DNA of 58,639 bases from Betaproteobacteria bacterium (GTDB lineage Bacteria; Pseudomonadota; Gammaproteobacteria; Burkholderiales; SG8-39): positions 1-58,639 of the forward strand of contig CANKMT010000023.1 of NCBI GenBank assembly GCA_947482825.1. The letters run 5' to 3'. Position numbers and translations under genes: made by a program. This document shows positions 24,350 through 31,770 of the stretch, piece after piece. Numbering within the stretch: the first letter of the stretch is position 1; each line of letters opens with the position of its first letter. Below the pieces are notes generated by a model. The model was not told the DNA's origin and made no database searches. It saw nothing but the letters and a program-made list of their open reading frames with translations.

Positions 24350-25530
24350 CGGGCTCGCCGTTCCCGCTGCCCTACGAAGGGCTGCGCGTGCTCGACATGT
24401 CGCAAGGCCTCGCAGGCCCCTACTGCGCGGGCCTGCTCGGCATGCAGGGCGCCTCCGTGATCAAGGTCGAACCGCCGGAAGGCGACTGGATCCGCAACGC
24501 CGGCGGCGGACGCGAGGGCATGACTTCGCTCGCGATCATGGGCAACCCCGGAAAGCGCTCGGCTTGCATTGACGCGACCAAGCCCGAAGGCAAAGAGCTG
24601 CTGCTCAGGATGGCGCGAACGGCCGACGTGTTCGTGCAGAATTTCCGGCCCGGCGTGATCGAACGCCTCGGCCTTTCATACGAAACGCTGTCGAAAGACA
24701 ATCCCGGTCTGGTGTACGTTTCGATCACGGGGTTCGGCGCGAGCGGCCCGGACGCCCGCAAGCCCGCCACCGATTCGGTGCTGCAGGCAATCACCGGGAT
24801 GGCCCTGATCAACCGTGCGGCCGACGGAACGCCGCGACGCATCCCGTTCCTCGTTCCCGACACGGTGACCGGCGTCTATGCCGCGCAGGCGACCGGCGCG
24901 GCATTGTTCGCCCGGGCAAGGACCGGCGCCGGCCGCCATGTGCAGGTCTCTTTGATGGACGCGTGCGCTGCGCTGCAGGCCGCACCGATCCTCGATGCCG
25001 TCCTGAGCGACGGCAAGCCCGCCGCGCCGATCACGGTGCCCGCCGGCATCTTCAAGACGCGCGACGGTTACATCACCGTGACGAGCCTCAATGAAACGAT
25101 GTTCGAGTCGCTCATGAAAGTGCTCGATCTCGAAGTTCTGGCGCGCGACCCGCAGTTCGCGACGCAACCGGAGCGGCTGAAGAACGCCGTGGCCCTCAAC
25201 CTCGAAGTCTCGCGATGCCTGGTGCGCGAAGATTCCCGGCACTGGATCGAAAAATTCTCGGCGGCCGACGTGCTGTGTGCCGCCGTGCTCGATTACGCAG
25301 GCTTTCGCGCGGCGCCGCAGACCGTGCACGGGCAGACGTTTCGTGACCTCGACCAGTACCCCTACGGCGCGCTGCCGTTGCCGCGCGTGCCGGGCGGCAG
25401 CCCGGACTGGCCGCTGGAGCCCAGCCCGCGCGTCGGCGAACACACGCTCGAGATCCTCGCCGAACTCGGTGTCCCGGAAACCGAGTGCGCGGCCCTCGTC
25501 GCTGCGGGCGTCGTGCGGCAGGCCGCGTAG
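24346..25530 (+). CDS. CaiB/BaiF family III CoA-transferase (2)
   Basis: The 394-residue product is a second, diverged family III CoA-transferase: LRVLDMSQGLAGPYCAGLLG, KVEPPEGDWIRNAGG, VSITGFGASGPDA, and the catalytic Asp172 in LVPDTVTGVYAAQ. It begins with GTG overlapping the preceding stop. The two genes are only moderately alike, so this is not a fresh duplication. Two adjacent CaiB genes may code a heteromeric enzyme, as known for some benzylsuccinate or mesaconyl CoA-transferases, or may activate two related acids. It is followed after 26 bases by a zinc-less oxidoreductase gene. Confidence 0.94.
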   Translation: MTGSPFPLPYEGLRVLDMSQGLAGPYCAGLLGMQGASVIKVEPPEGDWIRNAGGGREGMTSLAIMGNPGKRSACIDATKPEGKELLLRMARTADVFVQNFRPGVIERLGLSYETLSKDNPGLVYVSITGFGASGPDARKPATDSVLQAITGMALINRAADGTPRRIPFLVPDTVTGVYAAQATGAALFARARTGAGRHVQVSLMDACAALQAAPILDAVLSDGKPAAPITVPAGIFKTRDGYITVTSLNETMFESLMKVLDLEVLARDPQFATQPERLKNAVALNLEVSRCLVREDSRHWIEKFSAADVLCAAVLDYAGFRAAPQTVHGQTFRDLDQYPYGALPLPRVPGGSPDWPLEPSPRVGEHTLEILAELGVPETECAALVAAGVVRQAA

Positions 25531-25556
25531 ATGAACACAATCAATTGAGGCAACGC

Positions 25557-26561
25557 ATGCGCGCCCTCGTGTGCCGTGAATTCGGCGATTACCGCTCGGC
25601 CGTCAAGGTCGAGGACATCCCGGTCCCCGAGCTGCCTGCGCGCGGTGTGCGGGTCGCGGTCGACTACGCCGCCGTTTCGTTCGCGATGAGCCTCTGGATC
25701 GCCGGCAAGTACCAGCGCATCCCGCCCCTGCCGTTCACGCCGGGCACCGAAGTTACCGGCACGGTTCTGGACGTCGCACCCGGGGTCACCGCGTGCAAGC
25801 CCGGCGACAAGGTACTGGCGCTGCTCGACTGGGGCGGTTACGCCGAGCAGGTCTGCGCGACCGAACCGACCGTGTATCGCCTTCCGGCCGGGATCGATCC
25901 GGGAAAGGCGCTGCACTTCGGCATTTCGTACGGCACGGCCTACGGCGGGCTCGCCTGGCGCGCAAACCTGCGCGCCGGCGAAACGCTGCTGGTGCTCGGT
26001 GCCTCCGGCGCGGTGGGACTCGCGGCGGTGGAACTCGGCAAGGCCATGGGCGCACGCGTGATCGGCGCGGCCGGCGGCGCGGCCAAGTGCGAACTGGCCA
26101 AAGCGCATGGGGCGGAAGTGGCTATCGACTACAACGCGGCAAACTTTCGCGATGCGATCCGGGAGGCCGCCGGCAGCCGCGGCGTCGATTGCGTTTTCGA
26201 CCCGGTTGGCGGCGACTACTTCGACCCCGCGCTGCGTTCGCTTGCGCCGGAAGGCCGCCACGTGGTCATCGGCTTTGCTTCGGGCCGCATCCCACAGGTC
26301 GCGGCCAACCTGCTCCTCGTAAAGAACATCTCGGTGCTCGGCTTCAACTTCGGGACGTACGTCGGCTGGTCGCCGGGCGACGGGCGCGAGCAGCACGAAC
26401 CGCGCGTTCGTGCTGCTTATGAAACGATTTTTCGCTGGTATGCCGAGGGCCGGCTCTCCCCGGTGCTGGCCGAGACCTTCCCGCTGGAGCGCTATGCCGA
26501 TGCGCAGGACGCGGTGATGTCGCGCCGTGCGCTGGGCAAGGTCGCCCTGAAGCTCCGTTAA
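25557..26561 (+). CDS. NADPH:quinone oxidoreductase family protein
   Basis: The 334-residue product is a zinc-independent medium-chain reductase (NADPH2:quinone reductase group). It begins MRALVCREFGDYRS, with FTPGTEVTGTVLDV near residue 61 and the nucleotide loop LVLGASGAVGLAAVELG near 145-161, then SRGVDCVFDPVGGDYFDPAL. In relatives found beside CaiB and acyl-CoA dehydrogenase genes it may act as an enoyl-CoA or acryloyl-type reductase; the exact reaction cannot be read from sequence. The ATG at 25557 lies 26 bases after the CaiB stop with a TTGAGG ribosome site. The next Bug gene follows after 11 bases. Confidence 0.92.
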   Translation: MRALVCREFGDYRSAVKVEDIPVPELPARGVRVAVDYAAVSFAMSLWIAGKYQRIPPLPFTPGTEVTGTVLDVAPGVTACKPGDKVLALLDWGGYAEQVCATEPTVYRLPAGIDPGKALHFGISYGTAYGGLAWRANLRAGETLLVLGASGAVGLAAVELGKAMGARVIGAAGGAAKCELAKAHGAEVAIDYNAANFRDAIREAAGSRGVDCVFDPVGGDYFDPALRSLAPEGRHVVIGFASGRIPQVAANLLLVKNISVLGFNFGTYVGWSPGDGREQHEPRVRAAYETIFRWYAEGRLSPVLAETFPLERYADAQDAVMSRRALGKVALKLR

Positions 26562-26572
26562 GAGGATTCCAG

Positions 26573-27529
26573 ATGCGCTTCCTGCTCGTACTCGTTATCT
26601 GGACTCTGACACCATTTTCCGCAATGGCGCAGGCGTTTCCATCGAAGCAGATCCGGATGGTGATCCCCTACCCGCCCGGCGGGCCGACCGACGTGCTTGG
26701 GCGCATCGTTGCCGCGAAGCTCCCTGAATCGATCGGCCAGCAGGTCGTCGTGGACAACAAGCCCGGCGCCAGCGGCCAGATCGGCGCCGGCGACGTGGCC
26801 AGGGCGGCGCCGGACGGCTACACGCTGCTGGCCAATGCCTCGATCCACGTGATCAACCCGCATGTGTACTCGAAGCCGCTGGTCGATGCGGTCAAGGACT
26901 TCACCCCGATTGCGCTGATCGGCATCGTGCCGCTGGTCATGGTCGTGCCGGCCTCGCAAAGCGCGCGCGACGTGAAGGAGTTCATCGCATGGGCGAAGGC
27001 CAATCCCGGCAAGGTGAATTTCGCTTCTTCGAGCACCGCATCGGCGCCGCACCTGGCCGGAGAGCATTTCAAGCAGGTGGCCGGCATCGACATGCAGCAC
27101 GTGCCCTACAAAGGCAGCGCCCCCGCCCTTGCGGACCTCGCGGGCGGGCAGGTGCAACTGATGTTCGACTCGATGCCTTCTTCCATGCCTTTCATCCGCG
27201 GCGGAAAGATCAAAGTGCTCGCGGTATCGAACCCGAAGCGCGTGGCCGCGCTGCCGAACGTGCCGACCCTGATCGAAGCCGGACTCGCGGACTTCGACCT
27301 CGGCACCTGGTACGGCATCTGGGGCCCCGCAAACATGCCGCGTGACCTCGTTGCGAGGCTGAACGCCGAGATCGTGAAGGTCGTGGGCTTGCCCGACACC
27401 AGGGAGAGGCTTGCAGCGCTCGGCGCCGAACCTTCGGCCTATACCGCGGATGAGTTCGCCGCCTTCAACCGCCGGGAAACCGAGCGCTGGGGCCGCATCG
27501 TGCGCGCCGCGAACGTCAAGCTCGACTGA
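26573..27529 (+). CDS. Bug/TctC-family periplasmic binding protein (5)
   Basis: The 318-residue product has a signal peptide (RFLLVLVIWTLTPFSAMAQA) and the Bug landmarks KQIRMVIPYPPGGPTDVLGR, VVVDNKPGASGQIGAG, RAAPDGYTLLA, QHVPYKGSAPALADLAGGQV and VPTLIEAGLADFDLGTWYG. The YPPGGPTD variant differs from the FAAGG type of copies 1-4 and groups it with another ligand subclass. It lies between the oxidoreductase gene (11 bases upstream) and the D-2-hydroxyacid dehydrogenase gene (9 bases downstream). An AGAGGATTCCAG ribosome site precedes the ATG. Codons for the signal peptide include the GACTCTGACACCA sequence also found at 23106. Confidence 0.93.
   Translation: MRFLLVLVIWTLTPFSAMAQAFPSKQIRMVIPYPPGGPTDVLGRIVAAKLPESIGQQVVVDNKPGASGQIGAGDVARAAPDGYTLLANASIHVINPHVYSKPLVDAVKDFTPIALIGIVPLVMVVPASQSARDVKEFIAWAKANPGKVNFASSSTASAPHLAGEHFKQVAGIDMQHVPYKGSAPALADLAGGQVQLMFDSMPSSMPFIRGGKIKVLAVSNPKRVAALPNVPTLIEAGLADFDLGTWYGIWGPANMPRDLVARLNAEIVKVVGLPDTRERLAALGAEPSAYTADEFAAFNRRETERWGRIVRAANVKLD
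26602..26614 (+). repeat. Second copy of GACTCTGACACCA, within coding sequence
   Basis: This 13-base sequence codes the Thr-Leu-Thr-Pro part of a Bug signal peptide and equals the intergenic copy at 23106-23118. The following bases differ (TTTTCC against ATTAAA). Confidence 0.2.
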
Positions 27530-27538
27530 CCCGACCCG

Positions 27539-28519
27539 ATGGACCGCGTCCTGATCACCGACCTGATCGACCCGGCCGGCGTTGCACTTCTCGCCGCATC
27601 GGTCGAAGTGGTGAGCCCGCCCGACACCGACCCGGCGACGCTGCGTGCGTTGGGTCGGGAGGTCGATGCCGTGCTCACGCGCAGCCGCCTCCCCGATGAC
27701 CTCTTCGATGCGGCGCCGCGCATCCGGGCCGTGACCATTCATGGGGTCGGCACGGACCTGGTCAATCTCGCCTCCGCCAGCGCTAACGGCATCATGGTCG
27801 CCAACATCCCCGGCGGCAACGCGCAATCGGTGGCCGAGTATTGCCTCATGTCGATCATGCTGCTCGCGCGCAATTTCAGGGCGATCGACCGCAAGCTGCG
27901 CAGCGACGCATGGGACAGCGCACGCGCACTTGCGGGCAGCGCGCTCGAAGTGAGCGGCAAGACCCTGGGGATCGTCGGCGTCGGCCAGATCGGCAAACGC
28001 CTCGCGAAGATGTGCTCCGGCGGCCTTTCCATGCGCGTGCTCGGCAACCAACGGCGCCTCGATGCGCTGCCCGAAGGCGTCGAGCCGGTACCGCTGGACA
28101 AGCTGCTCGCCGAATCGGACTTCGTGGTGCTGACCTGCCCGCTGACACCCGAGACCCATCACATGATGAACGCCGCGCGCCTCGCTTCGATGAAGAAGAC
28201 CGCCTTCCTGATCAACGTCGGCCGCGGTCCGGTGATCGATGAGGCCGCGCTCGTCGAGGCGCTGCGCGCCGACACGATCGCCGGCGCGATGCTCGATGTT
28301 TACGAGCACTACCGGCTCGAGCCCGGCCATGACCTGTTCTCCTTGCCGAATGCGGTGTTGACACCGCATCTGGCAGGCTCCACCCGCGAGTCGCGCAAGC
28401 GCGTCGGATGCATCGCCGCGGAAGAAACGCTGCGCATGCTCGCCGGACTTCCCCCAACCAGTTTTGTCAATCCACAAGTCGTCAACCTCAAAGAGCAGCC
28501 ATGGCAACCAAAGACCTGA
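27539..28519 (+). CDS. D-2-hydroxyacid dehydrogenase, NAD-dependent
   Basis: The 326-residue product is a D-isomer-specific 2-hydroxyacid dehydrogenase (phosphoglycerate/formate dehydrogenase fold). The nucleotide domain has LGIVGVGQIGKRLAKM near residues 142-157. The catalytic Arg229 is in NVGRGPVID, Glu261 in RLEPGH and His277 in TPHLAGST. GNAQSVAEYCLMSIMLLARN near 94-113 is the dimer helix. It would interconvert 2-keto and (R)-2-hydroxy acids with NAD(H). The last 19 bases overlap the start of the enolase-superfamily gene, so the dehydrogenase and the dehydratase or racemase are probably consecutive steps on a hydroxy acid imported by the adjacent Bug proteins. Confidence 0.94.
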   Translation: MDRVLITDLIDPAGVALLAASVEVVSPPDTDPATLRALGREVDAVLTRSRLPDDLFDAAPRIRAVTIHGVGTDLVNLASASANGIMVANIPGGNAQSVAEYCLMSIMLLARNFRAIDRKLRSDAWDSARALAGSALEVSGKTLGIVGVGQIGKRLAKMCSGGLSMRVLGNQRRLDALPEGVEPVPLDKLLAESDFVVLTCPLTPETHHMMNAARLASMKKTAFLINVGRGPVIDEAALVEALRADTIAGAMLDVYEHYRLEPGHDLFSLPNAVLTPHLAGSTRESRKRVGCIAAEETLRMLAGLPPTSFVNPQVVNLKEQPWQPKT

Positions 28520-29655
28520 AGATCGTCGACATCAAGGCCTATCCCACTTCCTTCCCGGTGCCCAAGAAGGCACAGGTCACGCTCGGCATCGGCACCGCGA
28601 TCAAGCGCGATGCCGTCGTCGTGAAAGTGACGACGGCCGGCGGCCTCGTGGGCTGGGGCGAATCGCACCATGGCCGCGCGCACACGGCGGTGGCCAAGCT
28701 CATCGAGACCACGCTGAAGAGGCTCGTGGTCGGCATGGACGCCTCGGATGTGGTCGGGGTCTGGGCCAAGATCTACAAGATGCAACTCGGCAGCCACGGC
28801 ATGGGGGCCGGTTGCTGTCTCGCGATGAGCGGCATCGACTGCGCACTCTGGGACATTCGCGGACAAGCTGCCGGCATGCCGATCTACAAGCTGATCGGCG
28901 GCGCGTACCGCGGGCTGCCGGCCTACGCGGGCGGGGTGTCGCTCGGCTACCAGCCGCCTGATGAGTTGATCGCCGAGCTTAAGCCGCACCTCAAGGCCGG
29001 CTACAAAGCGGTCAAGCTGCGCGTCGGCGACAGCCCGAAGCGCGACCTGCAACGCATCCGCGCAGTGCGCAAGTACGTCGGCGACGACATCGAGATCCTT
29101 ACCGACGCGAATACGGGCTACACGGTCAACGACGCTCGCGCCGCAATGCCGGCGATGGAGGACCTCAACGTCGCGTGGCTGGAGGAACCCTTCCCCGCCC
29201 ACGATTATGTGAGCTACGAGCTCGCGACCTCCTTCAGCAACACGCCGCTGGCCGCGGGCGAGAACCACTACACGCGCTTCGAATTCAACCGCGTGCTGGA
29301 AGACGGCTCGATCACGGTGCTGCAACCGGACCTGTCGAAGACCGGCGGCATTACGGAGGCGCTGCGCATTGCGGCCATGGCCTCGGCCTACAAGCTGCGC
29401 ATCCACCCGCACAGCTCGATGACCGGCCTGAACCAGGCGGCCAGCATCCATTTCCTCGCCGCGATCGACAACGGCGGCTACTTCGAGGCCGATGTGTCCA
29501 AGGCCAACAAGTTCCGGGACGAACTGTGCTCCACTCCGTGGAAGGTCGACAAGGACGGCAACGTCTGGCCGCTCGACAAGCCGGGCCTGGGCCTCGAAGT
29601 CGACGAGAAATTCCTGCTCAAGCACCCGGCCATCGAAGGCCCGGGTTACGTTTAA
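28501..29655 (+). CDS. Enolase-superfamily enzyme, mandelate racemase / muconate lactonising type
   Basis: The 384-residue product has the full enolase-superfamily active site of the MR/MLE subgroup. It has Lys172-x-Arg174 in KAVKLRVG, metal ligands Asp202 (LTDANTG), Glu228 (WLEEPFPA) and Glu254 (AGENHY), and His304 in IHPHSSMTG paired with an Asp in QPDLSKTGG. K-x-R in place of K-x-K and the HPHSS motif resemble acid-sugar dehydratases and racemases. It may dehydrate or racemise a hydroxy acid that the preceding dehydrogenase handles. The ATG at 28501 is inside the end of the preceding gene. A Bug gene follows 30 bases after its stop. Confidence 0.92.
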   Translation: MATKDLKIVDIKAYPTSFPVPKKAQVTLGIGTAIKRDAVVVKVTTAGGLVGWGESHHGRAHTAVAKLIETTLKRLVVGMDASDVVGVWAKIYKMQLGSHGMGAGCCLAMSGIDCALWDIRGQAAGMPIYKLIGGAYRGLPAYAGGVSLGYQPPDELIAELKPHLKAGYKAVKLRVGDSPKRDLQRIRAVRKYVGDDIEILTDANTGYTVNDARAAMPAMEDLNVAWLEEPFPAHDYVSYELATSFSNTPLAAGENHYTRFEFNRVLEDGSITVLQPDLSKTGGITEALRIAAMASAYKLRIHPHSSMTGLNQAASIHFLAAIDNGGYFEADVSKANKFRDELCSTPWKVDKDGNVWPLDKPGLGLEVDEKFLLKHPAIEGPGYV

Positions 29656-29685
29656 GATAGCCTCACTTGAAATAATGGAGACCGC

Positions 29686-30678
29686 ATGAAGGCAACACTC
29701 AAAGCGGCGGGCGCCGCGCTCACTCTGACAGCGGCGTTCGCTGCCATCGCATGGCCCGGAACCGCGGGAGCGCAAGCCTGGCCGGCCAAGCCGATCCGGT
29801 GGGTCGTGCCCTACACGCCGGCCGGAATTACCGACACCGGTACGCGCATGGTGTTGCAGAAAGTGCAGGAGAACACCGGCTGGAACATCGTGGTCGAGAA
29901 CAAGCCGGGCGCCAACTCGCAGATCGGCGCAGGCGAGGTCGCGCGTGCGGCGGCCGACGGCTACACGTTCGTGACGGTCATTGGCGCGCATGCCGCGAAT
30001 GCCACGCTGTACGCCGGAAAAATGCCCTTCGATCCGGTCAAGAGCTTTGCGCCGGTGTCGCTCACGATGACCGCGCCGCTGATCCTGACCGCATCCAACG
30101 GCTTCCCCGCCAAGGACGTCAAGGAGCTCATCGCCTACGCCAAGGCGAATCCCGGCAAGGTGTCGTTCGGCTCCTCGGGCATCGGCGCCGCCGCGCACCT
30201 CACCACCGAGCTGCTCAAGCAGACCGCGGGCATCGACATGGTGCATATCCCGTACAAAGGAACCGCGCCCGCGCTGCAGGACCTCATGGGCGGCACCATC
30301 CAGATCCTGGTCGATGTGCCCAGCTCGCTGATGCCGCATGTGCGCGGCGGCAAGATCAAGTCCCTCGCGATGTTCTCGGCAGCACGGCTGCACAGCGCGC
30401 CCGACGTGCCGACCATGCCGGAGGCCGGCGGGCCGGCCATGGAGTCCTCCACCTGGCTGCTCTTTCTTGCCCCGGCCGGAACGTCCCGCGACATCGTGAC
30501 GCGCCTGTCCGGAGAGGTGGCAAAGGCGGTCAACGCCCCCGAGGTGAAAGCCAAGCTCGAAGGCATGGGTATCGTGCCGGTGGGCAGCACGCCCGAGCAG
30601 GCGGCGAAGTTCCTGAACGACGAGATCGCCAAGTGGGCCAACGTCATCAAGGTGGCGGGCGTCAAGGCAGAGCCTTGA
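29686..30678 (+). CDS. Bug/TctC-family periplasmic binding protein (6)
   Basis: The 330-residue product has a signal peptide (LKAAGAALTLTAAFAAIAWP, cleavage near GAQA) and the Bug landmarks KPIRWVVPYTPAGITDTGTR, IVVENKPGANSQIGAG, RAAADGYTFVTVIGAHAANA, VHIPYKGTAPALQDLMGGTI and VPTMPEAGGPAME. The usual GG-x-x-D turn reads AGITD, which alters the ligand-contact loop and may mark a different ligand. A GGAG site lies just before the ATG. It follows the enolase-superfamily gene by 30 bases and precedes another Bug gene by 98 bases, which makes two binding proteins in a row. Confidence 0.93.
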   Translation: MKATLKAAGAALTLTAAFAAIAWPGTAGAQAWPAKPIRWVVPYTPAGITDTGTRMVLQKVQENTGWNIVVENKPGANSQIGAGEVARAAADGYTFVTVIGAHAANATLYAGKMPFDPVKSFAPVSLTMTAPLILTASNGFPAKDVKELIAYAKANPGKVSFGSSGIGAAAHLTTELLKQTAGIDMVHIPYKGTAPALQDLMGGTIQILVDVPSSLMPHVRGGKIKSLAMFSAARLHSAPDVPTMPEAGGPAMESSTWLLFLAPAGTSRDIVTRLSGEVAKAVNAPEVKAKLEGMGIVPVGSTPEQAAKFLNDEIAKWANVIKVAGVKAEP

Positions 30679-30691
30679 TTTTTCGATCGCT

Positions 30692-30773
30692 GTACCGGTA
30701 CCAATACACTAACTGACCGGATAGTCAACAGGGACGCGGTGATTCGATATCTAAAGTTTGACTTTTAGGAGGA
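30692..30773 (+). promoter_or_regulatory. Gap between Bug (6) and Bug (7): palindrome and strong ribosome site
   Basis: The 98-base gap 30679-30776 is AT-richer than its surroundings. It holds the perfect 10-base palindrome GTACCGGTAC at 30692-30701 and ends with AGGAGGA (30767-30773), the strongest Shine-Dalgarno in the window, four bases before the ATG of Bug (7). It may carry a separate promoter for the last two genes, but I see no convincing -10/-35 pair. Confidence 0.3.
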
Positions 30774-30776
30774 AGC

Positions 30777-31748
30777 ATGAAGGCAATCGCTCGATCGATC
30801 TTCACCGCCGCGCTGGCGGCCTTGCTCGCCGCGCCGCTGCTCGCCCAGGCCCAGGCGTGGCCTTCCAAGCAGATCCGGATCATCGTGCCTTTCCCGCCGG
30901 GCGCGTTCAACGACACGCTTGCGCGCACCCTGGCGCAGGAGCTTCCCAAGACGCTCGGCCAGCCAGTGATCGTGGAGAACCGGCCCGGCAGCGGTTCGCT
31001 GGTAGGCACTGAGCTCGCGGCCAAGGCCGCGCCCGACGGCTACACGCTGTTCATCGCCGCGCTGCCCTTCTCGGTCATCCAGAGCCTGTACAAGACGTCC
31101 TTCGACGTGACGAAGGATTTCGCCCCGATCACACTCGCCGGGGTCTCGGACAACATGCTGGTGGCGAACCCGTCGTTCGCACCGAGCTCGGTGCCGGAGC
31201 TCATCAAGCTCGCGCGAGAAAAGCCCGGCCGCGTCAACTACGGCTCTTCCGGCGGGGGCACCTCGGTGCATCTGTGCATGGAGCTGTTCAAGACCATGAC
31301 CAAGATCTTCATGACGCACATCCCATACAGGGGCAGCGCACCGGTGGTTGCGGACCTGATCGCCGGCCAGGTGGACGTCATGTTCGACAACCTTCCCAAC
31401 GTGATCCAGCACGTCAAGAGCGGGCGCATGAAGGCGCTCGCGGTCTCCGGCCCGAAGCGCTCCCCGCTCGCGCCCGAGGTGCCCACCGTGGCCGAGGCGG
31501 GCGTACCCGGCTTCGAGGTGACCGTCTGGTTCGGCCTGCTTGCGCCCACCGGCGTGCCGCGCGACATCATCCAGCGGCTGAACGCCGAGAGCACCCGCAT
31601 CATCAATTCGCCGGAAGTCACCGACCGGTTCCTCAAGCTCGGCGTCAGCCCGAATACCGGCACGCCCGAGCAGTTCGGCGACCTGGTCAAGTCCGAGGTC
31701 GCGCGCTGGGCCAAGGTGATCAAGGACGCCGGCATCAAGGCCGAATAG
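30777..31748 (+). CDS. Bug/TctC-family periplasmic binding protein (7)
   Basis: The 323-residue product has a signal peptide (KAIARSIFTAALAALLAAPL, cleavage after AQA) and the Bug landmarks KQIRIIVPFPPGAFNDTLAR, VIVENRPGSGSLVGTE, KAAPDGYTLFI, THIPYRGSAPVVADLIAGQV and VPTVAEAGVPGFEV. The glycine pair of the P-x-G-G turn is PPGAFND, a further variant among the seven Bugs here. It is preceded by a strong AGGAGGA site and is followed after 22 bases by an acyl-CoA dehydrogenase gene. As with Bug (4), a binding protein is thus coded right before an acyl-CoA dehydrogenase. Confidence 0.94.
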   Translation: MKAIARSIFTAALAALLAAPLLAQAQAWPSKQIRIIVPFPPGAFNDTLARTLAQELPKTLGQPVIVENRPGSGSLVGTELAAKAAPDGYTLFIAALPFSVIQSLYKTSFDVTKDFAPITLAGVSDNMLVANPSFAPSSVPELIKLAREKPGRVNYGSSGGGTSVHLCMELFKTMTKIFMTHIPYRGSAPVVADLIAGQVDVMFDNLPNVIQHVKSGRMKALAVSGPKRSPLAPEVPTVAEAGVPGFEVTVWFGLLAPTGVPRDIIQRLNAESTRIINSPEVTDRFLKLGVSPNTGTPEQFGDLVKSEVARWAKVIKDAGIKAE

Positions 31749-31770
31749 ACAAGGCATACGAAAACACTCA

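Noticed and set aside
28309..30393. Long minus-strand open frame (694 codons)
   Set aside because: It lies opposite to the D-2-hydroxyacid dehydrogenase, enolase-superfamily and Bug genes, which have full active-site motifs; the antisense product has none.
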